DNA of 64,000 nt, from contig CALROG020000016.1 of the NCBI GenBank assembly GCA_943369755.1, positions 1 through 64,000 of the forward strand. The letters run 5' to 3'. Shown piece after piece: positions 48,163-56,477 of this stretch (positions are counted from its first letter, which is position 1; every line of letters begins with the position of its first letter). The notes under the pieces are model-generated. The model was not told the origin of the DNA. It did not search any database and was given only the letters and a program-made list of their open reading frames with translations. This DNA is from CALROG01 sp943369755. Its GTDB lineage: Bacteria; Pseudomonadota; Gammaproteobacteria; Burkholderiales; Burkholderiaceae_C. A program made the translations under genes and the position numbers.

Positions 48163-48579
48163 TCAGACCAGGGTGATGGTGACGTCGATGTTGCCGCGGG
48201 TGGCGTTGGAATACGGGCACACCTGGTGGGCGGCATCCACCAGGGCTTGGGCGGCGGCGCGCTCCATGCCGGGCAGGCTGACATTCAGGCGGACGGCAAT
48301 TCCGTAGGCGTTGGGGATCGGCCCCAGGTCGACCTCAGCGTCAATCGCCAGGTCGGCTGGCAGCGTGACTTTCATCTTGCCGGCCACCGCCTTCATGGCA
48401 CCAATGAAGCAGGCCGAATAGCCGGCGGCAAAAAGCTGCTCGGGGTTGGTGCCGGTGCCGGCAGTGCCGGGGGACGACAGCGCAACGTTAAGCCGGCCAT
48501 CACTGGTTTTTGAGGCGCCGTCGCGCCCGCCGGTGGTGTGGGCTTTGGCGGTGTAAAGAACTTTTTCAAGCGTGGTCAT
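48163..48579 (-). CDS. ohr: Organic hydroperoxide resistance protein (Ohr)
   Basis: This 138-residue protein is an Ohr/OsmC-fold peroxidase with both catalytic cysteines: C57 in GYSACFIGAM and C121 in HQVCPYSNATRGN. EKVLYTAKAHTTGGRDG and NPEQLFAAGYSACF are typical. It reduces organic hydroperoxides using lipoylated partners. It is transcribed after ohrR across a 41-bp gap that contains no operator, so the pair is probably one operon controlled from the palindrome upstream of ohrR. Confidence 0.95.
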   Translation of the reverse strand: MTTLEKVLYTAKAHTTGGRDGASKTSDGRLNVALSSPGTAGTGTNPEQLFAAGYSACFIGAMKAVAGKMKVTLPADLAIDAEVDLGPIPNAYGIAVRLNVSLPGMERAAAQALVDAAHQVCPYSNATRGNIDVTITLV

Positions 48580-48620
48580 AGGGGCTTCTTTCGGAGTTGA
48601 CAGAGGGGGTTGAGGAGCTT

Positions 48621-49070
48621 TCAGGCGGTCAGGCGCTGACGCAGGGCTTGCACCTGCTGGGTGAGTGAAATCAGTTCAGGGATGGAGCACTGGGTGGCAC
48701 TGAGCACGCAACCCGGAATTTTTGCGGCGCGGGCCTTGAGCCTGCGCCCGGTGGCGCTGAGCATTACGTGAACCCGGCGCTCGTCTTGCACGTCGCGGAT
48801 GCGGGCCACCAGGCCTGCGGCCTCCAGGCGCTTGAGCAGCGGCGTGAGCGTGCCCGAGTCCAGCGACAGGCGCTCGCCCAGCGCAGACACCATCAGGCCG
48901 TCTTGCTCCCACAGCACCAGCATGGCCAGGTACTGCGGGTAGGTCAGGCCGAGTTCATCGAGCAGCGGTTTGTAGAGCTTGGTCATGGCCAGCGAGGCCG
49001 AATACAGGGCAAAGCAAAGCTGGTTGTCCAGCAGCAGGGCCTGGTCGGTATTGATTTTTTGCGTTGCCAT
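48621..49070 (-). CDS. ohrR: OhrR, MarR-family organic-peroxide sensor
   Basis: This 149-residue regulator starts at MATQKINTDQ. The reactive Cys is C19 (LLLDNQLCFALYSAS) near the N-terminus, and two more Cys are in the C-terminal region, C121 and C128 (GCVLSATQCS), so it is of the 2-Cys/3-Cys type that forms an intersubunit disulfide when oxidised. The winged helix shows YPQYLAMLVLWEQDGLMVSALGERL and the wing RDVQDERRVHVMLSATG. OhrR represses ohr until an organic hydroperoxide oxidises it. A perfect palindrome starts 19 bp upstream of the start codon. Confidence 0.94.
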   Translation of the reverse strand: MATQKINTDQALLLDNQLCFALYSASLAMTKLYKPLLDELGLTYPQYLAMLVLWEQDGLMVSALGERLSLDSGTLTPLLKRLEAAGLVARIRDVQDERRVHVMLSATGRRLKARAAKIPGCVLSATQCSIPELISLTQQVQALRQRLTA

Positions 49071-49088
49071 GGCCAAATTATAGCGTCA

Positions 49089-49112
49089 AATTAAATTGCG
49101 TGCAATTTAATT
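49089..49112. promoter_or_regulatory. OhrR operator
   Basis: aattaaattgc-gt-gcaatttaatt, perfect 11-bp arms with a 2-nt centre; it includes the CAATTTAATTG core typical of OhrR boxes. It lies directly upstream of ohrR and would control ohrR-ohr. Confidence 0.85.
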
Positions 49113-49167
49113 GGCGTAAAAAAAGCCGCACCATCCCTTGTTGCGCCGTCGCGGTGGGGCATGCCCC

Positions 49168-50238
49168 TCATCGGGTGGGCTCGGCGTCGTCTTGCAAAAC
49201 GGTTTGCGGCCCTTCGGTGTCTGGCCCTTCGGTGTCGGGTTCCGGCGCGTCGAATGCCGGGACCGGCAGCGCCAACATCACGTCGTCCAGCAAGTCGTCC
49301 AGCAGCATCAGCTCGCGGTACACGCCCAGCGCCAGCAGCGGCGGCCCCAGCGCCCGGGCCCGGGATTCGTGTTCGCCCAGCATCCAGCGCAAGATCCACA
49401 TCCGAGCCGGGCGGTAGGGCCATTGCCCCGCAATGCCAGCGCACAGGTGTTCGTCTTCCAGCAGTTCGACATCGGCCGTAGAAGGCGACTCCCACAGCGG
49501 TGCGTTTTGCCCAAAGCGGGCGCTGAAGGCTTCACGCGCCACCTCCCATTCCTGCTCCAGGTCCAGGTGAATGTAGAGCTCGCGCAGCTCCAGAAACACC
49601 CAGGGGCTGGTGTAGCGAAAGTCCACCAGGTGTTGTTGCAGCAGTAGCACGGCGGCCACGTGGTCACCGCGCTTGCGGCGGCGTTCCAGCTTCTTGTGAA
49701 GTTGGTGCAGATCAATCAACGTGGCTTCACGCCGCGAGTTGGTTTCACCAATGGCGGTGACGTAAATCGCCCGGGCACTTTCCGCCGGGTTGGGGCTGTC
49801 GGGCAGGATGTCGTCCAGCGTGTTTATTTTTGTCCTCAAAGACGATGCCGCAGGCTGCACGTCGGCCCACAGCACGGAGTCTTCTTCGCGCCGGGTGCGG
49901 CGCCGCTCGATCAGCCAGGCCAATGTGGCAACGGTGGCCAGGGCCCCCAGGCCAATGGTGAGCGGCAACACCCCCGCCGCCGCCGACACATCACGCAGCG
50001 AACCCAGCTGCGATGCGATTGCCCCCTGGGCCGAGGAAATCAGCTCGGGCGGCGGGTCGGGTTGTCGCGGCTGCGAGGCCGTTGCCTGCCTGGCAGGCTG
50101 GGGTTCGGCGGTGGCTGGTTCGCTGATGGGCGGCGGTGCGGGCACCCGGGCCAGTGTTCGGCTCAGGCGCAGTTGGGCCGCTTCGCCGTCGCCAGGCGGG
50201 GCGGCTTGTGGGGCTTCGCTGGATTCGAGCGCTGACAT
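49168..50238 (-). CDS. FimV-like membrane protein
   Basis: This 356-residue protein has a Pro/Ala-rich N-terminal region (about 1-70), one membrane segment (about 88-108, LPLTIGLGALATVATLAWLIE) and a cytoplasmic helical part with a TPR-like pattern (LIDLHQLHKKLERRRKRGDHVAAVLLLQQHLVDF, SPWVFLELRELYIHLDLEQEWEVAREAFSARFGQNAP), which resembles the C-terminal region of betaproteobacterial FimV/TPR proteins. No LysM domain is seen. FimV proteins localise or assemble polar machinery. The C-terminus has a short DTEGP repeat. The function is inferred from weak resemblance only. A signal-less N-terminus suggests a type II or tail-in topology. Confidence 0.6.
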   Translation of the reverse strand: MSALESSEAPQAAPPGDGEAAQLRLSRTLARVPAPPPISEPATAEPQPARQATASQPRQPDPPPELISSAQGAIASQLGSLRDVSAAAGVLPLTIGLGALATVATLAWLIERRRTRREEDSVLWADVQPAASSLRTKINTLDDILPDSPNPAESARAIYVTAIGETNSRREATLIDLHQLHKKLERRRKRGDHVAAVLLLQQHLVDFRYTSPWVFLELRELYIHLDLEQEWEVAREAFSARFGQNAPLWESPSTADVELLEDEHLCAGIAGQWPYRPARMWILRWMLGEHESRARALGPPLLALGVYRELMLLDDLLDDVMLALPVPAFDAPEPDTEGPDTEGPQTVLQDDAEPTR

Positions 50239-50347
50239 TTTTTAGCGGCGGGCAGTGACGACGCCTATTCTTTGTATGCTCACGACAGGCTCGTTCTCAG
50301 ATGTGACTGTCTGTAATGATAAGGTGTTGGCTCTGGAGACAAAAGAT

Positions 50348-51934
50348 ATGGTTGACTACATCGTTGTGGGAGCCGGCTCGGCCGGCTGTGTGCTGGCCGC
50401 GCGCCTGAGCGAAGACCCGTCGGTGCGGGTGACCCTGCTGGAGTCTGGTCCGCCAGACTCCAATGTGCTGATTCATTGCCCGGCAGGCCTGGCGTTGCTG
50501 GCCAAGAATGGGCAGGCCAACTGGGCCTTTGAAACCGTGGCGCAGCCGGGGCTGAATGGCCGCCGGGGCTACCAGCCGCGCGGCAAGGTGCTGGGTGGCT
50601 CGAGCTCGATCAACGCCATGATTTATGCCCGTGGCCATCACCGCGACTACGACCACTGGGCCGCCCAGGGCAACCCCGGCTGGGGCTGGGACGACGTATT
50701 GCCCTATTTCAAGCGGGCCGAGCACAACGAGCGCGGTGCCAACGACTGGCACGGCACAGGCGGCCCGCTGAATGTGAAAGACCTGACCACCCCCAACCGG
50801 TTTGGCCCGGTGTTTGTAGAGGCCGGCGTGCAGGCCGGTTACCCGCGCAACGCCGACTTCAACGGCGCAGAGCAAGAGGGTGTGGGCATGTACCAGGTCA
50901 CCCACAAGCATGGCGAGCGGGTCAGTGCCGCCAAAGCCTACCTGACACCCCACATGAACCGGCCCAACCTGCAGGTGATTACGGGTGCCCACACCACCCG
51001 CATCCTGATGCAAGGCAAGCGCGCGGTGGGCGTGGAGTACCGCCAGGGCGGGGCGCTGCACCAGCTCATGGCGGGGCGTGAAGTGCTGCTGTGCGCCGGC
51101 GCGCTGCAGTCGCCGCAAATGCTGATGCTGTCGGGCATAGGCCCAGGGGCGCAGTTGCAACAGCACGGCATTGCGGTGGCACATGACCTGCCCGGCGTGG
51201 GCATGCACTTGCATGACCATGTGGACGTGGTGCAGGGGGTCAATGCGCCGCACCTGAAGGACTTGTTTGGCCTGTCGCTGCCCGGCCTGGTGCGTGCAGT
51301 GAAGGGAATTTTTGAATGGCGCAACTTCCGCACCGGCATGCTCACCACCAACTTTGCCGAGGCCGGCGGTTTCATCAAGAGTCAACCCGGCGAAGAGCTG
51401 CCTGACCTGCAGTTCCACTTCGTGATTGGCAAGCTGGTGGACCATGGCCGCAAGACGGTTTTTGGCCACGGCTACTCTTGCCATGTGTGCCTGCTGCGCC
51501 CGCAAAGCCGTGGCAGCGTCACGCTGGCCAGCGCTGACCCGCAGCAGGCCCCGCTGATTGACCCGGCCTTTTTGACTGTGCGTGACGACATGGACCGGAT
51601 GCTGCGCGGCTTCAAGCTGATGCGCCACTTGCTGCAACAGCCAGCCCTGGCGGGCTATGGCGGGCAGGAACTGCCGACGTCGGCCGGTGCGCAGAGCGAC
51701 GAGCAGATCGAGCAGTTCATCCGCAACCATGGCGACACCATTTACCACCCGGTGGGCTCGTGCCGCATGGGCAATGGCCCGACCGACGTGGTGGACGCGC
51801 AGTTGCGGGTTCACGGTGTGCAGCGGCTGCGGGTGGTGGACGCCTCGATCATGCCGCGCATTGTGGGCGGCAACACCAACGCGCCGACCATCATGATCGC
51901 CGAGAAGGCCGCCGACATGATTCGTGGCGCCTGA
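50348..51934 (+). CDS. GMC-family oxidoreductase (choline/alcohol dehydrogenase type)
   Basis: This 528-residue flavoprotein starts at MVDYIVVGAGSAGCVLAARL (GGAG site upstream); an in-frame extension from 50255 is not needed. FAD motif GAGSAG is at 8-13, then GSSSINAMIYARGHHRDYDHW (GMC signature 1), GALQSPQMLMLSGIGP (signature 2) and the C-terminal GDTIYHPVGSCRMG and NTNAPTIMIAEKAADMI with the catalytic His. It oxidises an alcohol or polyol with FAD; substrate unknown. It is not next to a betaine cluster, so choline is not specially supported. A terminator follows at 52003. Confidence 0.9.
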   Translation: MVDYIVVGAGSAGCVLAARLSEDPSVRVTLLESGPPDSNVLIHCPAGLALLAKNGQANWAFETVAQPGLNGRRGYQPRGKVLGGSSSINAMIYARGHHRDYDHWAAQGNPGWGWDDVLPYFKRAEHNERGANDWHGTGGPLNVKDLTTPNRFGPVFVEAGVQAGYPRNADFNGAEQEGVGMYQVTHKHGERVSAAKAYLTPHMNRPNLQVITGAHTTRILMQGKRAVGVEYRQGGALHQLMAGREVLLCAGALQSPQMLMLSGIGPGAQLQQHGIAVAHDLPGVGMHLHDHVDVVQGVNAPHLKDLFGLSLPGLVRAVKGIFEWRNFRTGMLTTNFAEAGGFIKSQPGEELPDLQFHFVIGKLVDHGRKTVFGHGYSCHVCLLRPQSRGSVTLASADPQQAPLIDPAFLTVRDDMDRMLRGFKLMRHLLQQPALAGYGGQELPTSAGAQSDEQIEQFIRNHGDTIYHPVGSCRMGNGPTDVVDAQLRVHGVQRLRVVDASIMPRIVGGNTNAPTIMIAEKAADMIRGA

Positions 51935-52002
51935 AGCTGTGACGCAGTTCACATGCCGCAGGAAGTTAAGGTTTCCTTAGCAATCGCTTAAGCAATTCTT
52001 AG

Positions 52003-52024
52003 CGGCGCGCAAGCGCCGTTTCTT
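52003..52024 (+). terminator. Terminator after GMC oxidoreductase gene
   Basis: CGGCGC-gcaa-GCGCCG followed by TTTCTT. The sequence just before it (51961-52001) is rich in TTAAG/CTTAG motifs and could be a regulatory region for the hemerythrin-like gene, but no specific site is convincing. Confidence 0.65.
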
Positions 52025-52081
52025 CGAGACTTCTTTCCATGGCGGCGCACGGTGCGCGGCCGATCCAAAGGAAAGAAAGCC

Positions 52082-52816
52082 ATGAAAATCGATTCAAGGG
52101 AACTGCAACAGGTGGCCGCTGCCACAGCCCCGCGCCTGAACATGTATGCCGGCATCCACAAGGCGCTGCGTGCCGCCATGGCGGACGCCCTGCTGGCCCT
52201 GGGCCGCATGGATTGTGACGATGCGATGGAACTGGCCCGCACCACCGGCCGCGTGATGGAGCTGCTGGACTTCTGCGCCTCGCACCTGAAGCACGAGAAC
52301 GAATTCATCCACACCGCCATCGAGGCGCGCACGCCAGGTGCCAGCGCCGCCATTGCCCACGACCATGACGAGCATGTCGCCCATATCGGCCAGCTCGCCA
52401 ATGCCACGACCGCGCTGCTGTCCATGCCCGCTGCCGACCGCGTCCGCGCAGCCCACCTGCTGTACAGCGAACTGGCGTTGTTCATCGCGGCGAACTTCCA
52501 GCACATGCATGTGGAAGAAACCGCCCACAACGCCGTGCTCTGGGCCCGCTACACGGACGCTGAACTGATCGACATCCACAATGCGCTGGTGGCCTCGATT
52601 CCGCCGCAGGAAATGATGTTTACCGCACGCTGGCTGGTGCCGTTCATGAACCCGGCCGAGCGCACCGCGCTGCTGGCCGACATGCAGGCCCATGCGCCAG
52701 CGCCGGCATTTGAGGCGATCCTGGAGACGGTGCGCCCGCACCTGGCCACCCAAGAATGGGCCAAGCTGGCCGCCAGCCTGGGCCTGCCGCCCGTGCCGGG
52801 GCTGGTGACGGCCTAG
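52082..52816 (+). CDS. Hemerythrin-like protein
   Basis: This 244-residue protein starts at MKIDSRELQQ with a GGAAAGAAAG site. Histidines and carboxylates in a four-helix pattern suggest a di-iron hemerythrin fold: H26 (GIHKALR), H68-x3-E72 (HLKHENEFIH), a His/Asp-rich HDHDEHVAHI (93-102) and H141-x3-E145 (HMHVEETAHN). Such proteins bind or sense oxygen, NO or iron. It converges with a flavin-barrel regulator gene, and the two stop codons share the palindrome CTAG (52813-52816). A physiological link with that regulator and the following PPOX gene is plausible. Confidence 0.78.
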   Translation: MKIDSRELQQVAAATAPRLNMYAGIHKALRAAMADALLALGRMDCDDAMELARTTGRVMELLDFCASHLKHENEFIHTAIEARTPGASAAIAHDHDEHVAHIGQLANATTALLSMPAADRVRAAHLLYSELALFIAANFQHMHVEETAHNAVLWARYTDAELIDIHNALVASIPPQEMMFTARWLVPFMNPAERTALLADMQAHAPAPAFEAILETVRPHLATQEWAKLAASLGLPPVPGLVTA

Positions 52817-54156
52817 GCCTCCAGCAATGCCACCGGGCGCAGCACGGCCAGGCGGAAGCGCCCGCGGCCGGTTTTCTCGATGCGCACGAAGGGGCTGTGT
52901 TCCACCAGCCGGCGCTGCAGCAGCAGCAGCCGGGCTTCGAGGTTGTCGCTCACGTCCGGCAACCCGATGGACGGGTCGAGTCGCAGCTCCCGGTTACTGA
53001 ATTCGGTTCGCCCCTGTTGCCGGAAATCCCTGAGCAGCTTCCAGAAGATGGCACCGGCCACGCCCTTGATCAGGTAGGTGTCGTTGATGAACACGCTGTT
53101 GTTGGCCCGGAAGTAGCGCACCTGCACGGTGGCGCCGGTCGCGGCCTGCAAGGCTGCCGGCGCCGCCGTGGTGGGTTCGGCCAGCTCGGTGCCGGCCTGA
53201 ATCACGTCAACGGCTGCACCCATGTGGCCGGCAAGTGCCACCAGCATGTCTTCATCCTCGAAGCTGAACTGAAGGTCGTTGGGGCTTTCCACAAACAGCA
53301 CGCCCAGCAGGCGTCCTGCCGAGAGGACGGGCACCGCCAGCTGGCTGTGCGGCTGCGCGAGGCCGGGGTAGGGGATGTCGGCGGTGGCGGGCTCGATGTC
53401 TGGCACGTTGGCGTAAAGGCTGCGGCGCATGGCGCGGCTGTACAGGTAGGCGCTGGTCATGTGACCAATGCGAACGGGCGTACGTTCGCGCGCAGCGACG
53501 CCAATGACGCCGTCGCCCACGTCGATTTCGGAGCCTACGCCCGAGGTGGCATAGCCACAGCTGGCCACGGTGTACAGGCGCTGGCTGCTGGCGTCCAGCA
53601 TCAGCACCATGGCGTGACGGATGCCCAGGTGGTCGGTCAGCCCGGCGAGGGTGGTGTTGAGCAGTTCGTCCAGCGCCGTGCAGCGGGCCATGCGTTCGCT
53701 GCAGCGGCGCACGGCATTCAGCAGGCCGGTGCGCGGCGCAGGTGCAGCCAGCGGGTCGCCCGGGACGGCTTCGATCTGCTGGACTTCATAGACGTCCGAG
53801 CCCAGCAGACGGAACACGTCGGCCATGCCGCTGTGCGAGGCAATGCCGGCGAGCTGCGCCTTCATCTGCTCGAACAAGGCGCCCACCGTCTCGGTGCGCA
53901 GGTAGCGGATGTGCAGGCGATAGAACGCCGCCGTCATCGGGTGCAATACCAGCACGGTGGCCATCGGGTTGGCCAGAATGTTCTTGCGCGTGGTGTTGAA
54001 GAACTGGAACGACAGCGCGACATGCCGCTCGTCCACGTAATACACCTGCGAGATGTAGGCCACGTTGGGCGTGCCGTCGGCGGCGCAGGTGGCCATGATG
54101 GCAGGGATCGCGCCTTCAAAACACGGGCGTATGGCGTCCAGAGTTTGCGGATTCAT
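52813..54156 (-). CDS. PPOX-GAF-winged-helix fusion, putative one-component regulator
   Basis: This 447-residue protein has three parts. Residues 1 to about 125 are a flavin split-barrel of the pyridoxamine-phosphate-oxidase family (AIPAIMATCAADGTPNVAYISQVYYVDERHVALSFQFFNTTRKNI). Residues about 145-305 are a GAF domain (SERMARCTALDELLNTTLAGLTDHLGIRHAMVLMLD, SQLAVPVLSAGRLLGVLFVESPN). The rest (about 335-435) looks like an OmpR-type winged helix (VRYFRANNSVFINDTYLIKG, NLEARLLLLQRRLVEHSPFVRIEKTGRGRFRLAV). A redox- or ligand-sensing DNA-binding regulator is the likely role. Its ATG overlaps the stop of a second PPOX gene. Domain order is unusual; I know no characterised member. Confidence 0.75.
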   Translation of the reverse strand: MNPQTLDAIRPCFEGAIPAIMATCAADGTPNVAYISQVYYVDERHVALSFQFFNTTRKNILANPMATVLVLHPMTAAFYRLHIRYLRTETVGALFEQMKAQLAGIASHSGMADVFRLLGSDVYEVQQIEAVPGDPLAAPAPRTGLLNAVRRCSERMARCTALDELLNTTLAGLTDHLGIRHAMVLMLDASSQRLYTVASCGYATSGVGSEIDVGDGVIGVAARERTPVRIGHMTSAYLYSRAMRRSLYANVPDIEPATADIPYPGLAQPHSQLAVPVLSAGRLLGVLFVESPNDLQFSFEDEDMLVALAGHMGAAVDVIQAGTELAEPTTAAPAALQAATGATVQVRYFRANNSVFINDTYLIKGVAGAIFWKLLRDFRQQGRTEFSNRELRLDPSIGLPDVSDNLEARLLLLQRRLVEHSPFVRIEKTGRGRFRLAVLRPVALLEA

Positions 54157-54650
54157 GGCCGTCCTCCGGTCAAGGCTGCGCCTGCCTGGGGCCCGGGGGT
54201 CTGGTCGAACGCCTGCTCGGGGCTGAAGCTGATGGCCACGAGATCGTCGATGCGGTGCGCCAGCATCGCACGCGTGAGCGACGGCGGCAGGCCGATGCGT
54301 TGCAATTCATGTTCCATGGACTGCAGATAGCGCGCCAGTACCGCAGCGTCGGAAGGAGTGGCCGCACGAATCGACGCGCCCCGTCCCTTGCACTGTACGG
54401 TGCGATGCGAAGCGGGCTCGCTGAACACCACGGCGAGCTGGCCAGTGGCTGCCACGTCCTGCAGCAGCTGGCGGCCCTGCTGCCGCGACAGAAACACCGT
54501 GATGTGACGGCCGCCATCGGCCACCTCGCAGCCGACTGCCCGCATCACGCTCGGCCGGTTGGCCAGGTCGCGCGAACCGACGATGGTCGAGACGCCGCGC
54601 GACATCATCTCAAGCAGGTCGGCCGGCAGCTGCGCGAGAGGTTGGCTCAT
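54153..54650 (-). CDS. PPOX-family (FMN split-barrel) protein
   Basis: This 165-residue protein starts at MSQPLAQLPADLLEMM and has the flavin-binding split-barrel pattern (GVSTIVGSRDLANRPSVMRAVGCEVADGGRHITVFL, LAVVFSEPASHRTVQCKGRGASI). It probably binds FMN, F420 or heme; the catalytic role of true pyridoxine oxidases is not implied. The stop overlaps the start of the PPOX-GAF-winged-helix gene by 4 bp, so the two are translationally coupled and may form a sensor pair. An iron- or NO-related function with the hemerythrin is a reasonable hypothesis. Confidence 0.78.
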   Translation of the reverse strand: MSQPLAQLPADLLEMMSRGVSTIVGSRDLANRPSVMRAVGCEVADGGRHITVFLSRQQGRQLLQDVAATGQLAVVFSEPASHRTVQCKGRGASIRAATPSDAAVLARYLQSMEHELQRIGLPPSLTRAMLAHRIDDLVAISFSPEQAFDQTPGPQAGAALTGGRP

Positions 54651-54657
54651 GGGTGCC

Positions 54658-55482
54658 TCAGGCCCTGAAGCGCTTTCGCGTCAAGGCCAGTGCCAGCCAG
54701 AAAGCTGCCACCGTGTAGACCAGCAACACCAGCACGTTGCGCAAAGGGTCGGCCGGCCACTGGTCCATGAACAGCGGGCGCACCAGCTCGACCGCGTTGG
54801 TCAGCGGCAGCCAGTCCGAGATGTGCCGCACCACAGTGGGCAACTGCTCACGCGGGAAGAACACCCCCGACAAAAACATCATGGGCGTGAGAAACAGCGT
54901 GAAGTAGTAGGTGAAAAAGTCGTAACCTTTGGCCAGCGCGTTGAACACCAGCGCGATGCAACTGAAGGTGATGCCCGCGCCCAGCAGCACCGGCCAGGCC
55001 AGCAGCAGCTTGGGCGCGTAGCTGATGCCCAGCGCCAGCATCACCACCATGATGGCGGTGACGGTGAACAAGGACTTGAACGCGGCCCAGAGCATTTCTG
55101 CCATGACCACGTTGTCCAGGCTTACCGGCGCGTTCATGATGCCGTCCCAGGTTTTTTGCACATGCATGCGCGAAAAGGCCGAGTAAAGCGCCTCGAAGCT
55201 GGCGGCGTTCATGGCGCTCATGCAGATCGAACCGCTGGCCAGAAACAGCATGTAGGGCACCTGGGTGGCACCGCCGGGGCCGTTGACCGTGACTTGCCCC
55301 ACCAGCGCGCCCATGCCGTAGCCAAAGGCCACCAGCCACATCAGGGGCTCGGCAATGTTGCCCACCAGGCTGGGCAGGGCCAGCTTCTTCCAGACCAGCA
55401 GGTTGCGCAGGAACACCGGCCACCAGCGCCCGGACAAGTCAGGCGCGCGCCAGATCGACTGGCTGCCTTGGGGCTGACTCAT
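54658..55482 (-). CDS. ABC-2 type permease, NodJ-like
   Basis: This 274-residue inner-membrane protein has about six hydrophobic segments (SLVGNIAEPLMWLVAFGYGMGALVG, SLFTVTAIMVVMLALGISY, VLLLGAGITFSCIALVFNAL-type, FFTYYFTLFLTPMMFLSGVFFP, VLVLLVYTVAAFWLALAL). The LTPMMFLSGVFFP pattern is characteristic of ABC-2 exporters of the NodJ/DrrB group. It forms an exporter with the ATPase whose gene overlaps its start (4 bp). Substrate unknown: lipo-oligosaccharide, drug or polysaccharide export are all possible. Confidence 0.88.
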   Translation of the reverse strand: MSQPQGSQSIWRAPDLSGRWWPVFLRNLLVWKKLALPSLVGNIAEPLMWLVAFGYGMGALVGQVTVNGPGGATQVPYMLFLASGSICMSAMNAASFEALYSAFSRMHVQKTWDGIMNAPVSLDNVVMAEMLWAAFKSLFTVTAIMVVMLALGISYAPKLLLAWPVLLGAGITFSCIALVFNALAKGYDFFTYYFTLFLTPMMFLSGVFFPREQLPTVVRHISDWLPLTNAVELVRPLFMDQWPADPLRNVLVLLVYTVAAFWLALALTRKRFRA

Positions 55483-56423
55483 GCCTCCTCCCGGATCTTG
55501 CGGCCTGTGAGCTTGAGAAACAGGTCTTCAAGGTTGGCCGGGCGGTGCAAGGTGCGCAGCTTGGGCTGGGTGGCCAGGGCGTCCAGCAGTTGCCGCGCGT
55601 CCTGGGTATAGAAAAACACGGTTTCACCGCTGACCTCGACCCGGGCGGCCAGCGCCTTGAGGGCGTCGTCCTGTGCCAGCGCCAGTGCGCCGGTGCCATA
55701 GGCTTCCACCACATCGGGCTCCAGGTGCTGGGCGATCAGGTCCCGCGGCGTGCCCTCGGCAATCTTGTTGCCATGGTCCAGCACCAGCAGGCGCGAACAC
55801 AGGCGTTCGGCCTCGTCCATGAAGTGAGTGGTCAGCAAAATGCTCTTGCCTTGCTGCAAAAGGGCCTGCAGCCGCTCCCACATCAGGTGGCGGGCCTGGG
55901 GGTCCAGCCCGGTGGTGGGTTCGTCCAGCAGCAGCAGGCGCGGGTCGTTGACCAGGGCCCGGGCCAGGCTCAGGCGGCGCTTCATGCCGCCAGACAACTC
56001 GCCCGGTTTGGCCTTGGCCTTGTGGGTCAGGGCCGCAAACTCCAGCAGCTTCGGAATGCGTTCACGAATCTGCGCGTCGGCCATGCCGAAATAGCGGCCA
56101 TAGACCAGCAGGTTTTCCTCACAGTTGAAGTCCGGGTCCAGGGTGTCCATCTGGCTGACCACGCCCAGCTGGGCCTTGATGGCCAGCGCGTCGCGCGGCA
56201 TTTGCAGGCTGGGTGCGCTGCCGTCACCCAGGTACCAGATACGGCCTGCGTCGGGCGCTGTCAGGCCCAGGCACATGCGGATGGTGGTGGTTTTGCCGGC
56301 ACCGTTGGGGCCGATCACACCCAGGCACTCGCCGGGCGCAATGGTGAACGACAGGTCGTTCACCACCGCAGTGTCGCCATAGCGCTTGCTCAGGTGCTGG
56401 GCTTCAAACAGGGGGGCTTGCAT
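55479..56423 (-). CDS. ABC transporter ATP-binding protein, NodI-like
   Basis: This 314-residue ATPase has Walker A GPNGAGKTTTIRMCLGL, the signature LSGGMKRRLSLARALVNDP, Walker B LLLLDEPTTGLDPQARHLMW and a C-terminal extension (about 230-314) typical of the NodI/DrrA group. The Q-loop region reads VVSQMDTLDPDFNCEENLLVYGRYFGM, also characteristic. It energises export through the NodJ-like permease. The gene is divergent from psd across a 54-bp gap with no operator that I can identify. Confidence 0.9.
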   Translation of the reverse strand: MQAPLFEAQHLSKRYGDTAVVNDLSFTIAPGECLGVIGPNGAGKTTTIRMCLGLTAPDAGRIWYLGDGSAPSLQMPRDALAIKAQLGVVSQMDTLDPDFNCEENLLVYGRYFGMADAQIRERIPKLLEFAALTHKAKAKPGELSGGMKRRLSLARALVNDPRLLLLDEPTTGLDPQARHLMWERLQALLQQGKSILLTTHFMDEAERLCSRLLVLDHGNKIAEGTPRDLIAQHLEPDVVEAYGTGALALAQDDALKALAARVEVSGETVFFYTQDARQLLDALATQPKLRTLHRPANLEDLFLKLTGRKIREEA

Positions 56424-56477
56424 GGCTGCTATTGTGTCGCAGCTAGAATTTTTGCATTCCCTCTGAAAGCCATTCCC

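Noticed and set aside
50297..51952. 551-codon open frame on the minus strand
   Set aside because: It lies opposite the GMC oxidoreductase gene; the product is His/Gln/Arg-rich without motifs.
52756..54330. 524-codon open frame on the plus strand
   Set aside because: It is antisense to the PPOX-GAF-winged-helix gene, which has recognisable domains and coupling with its neighbour.
56425..56477. A ninth copy of the palindromic element in the psd/NodI gap
   Set aside because: Only gctatt and cagcta fragments match; the core tagcccgcat is absent.
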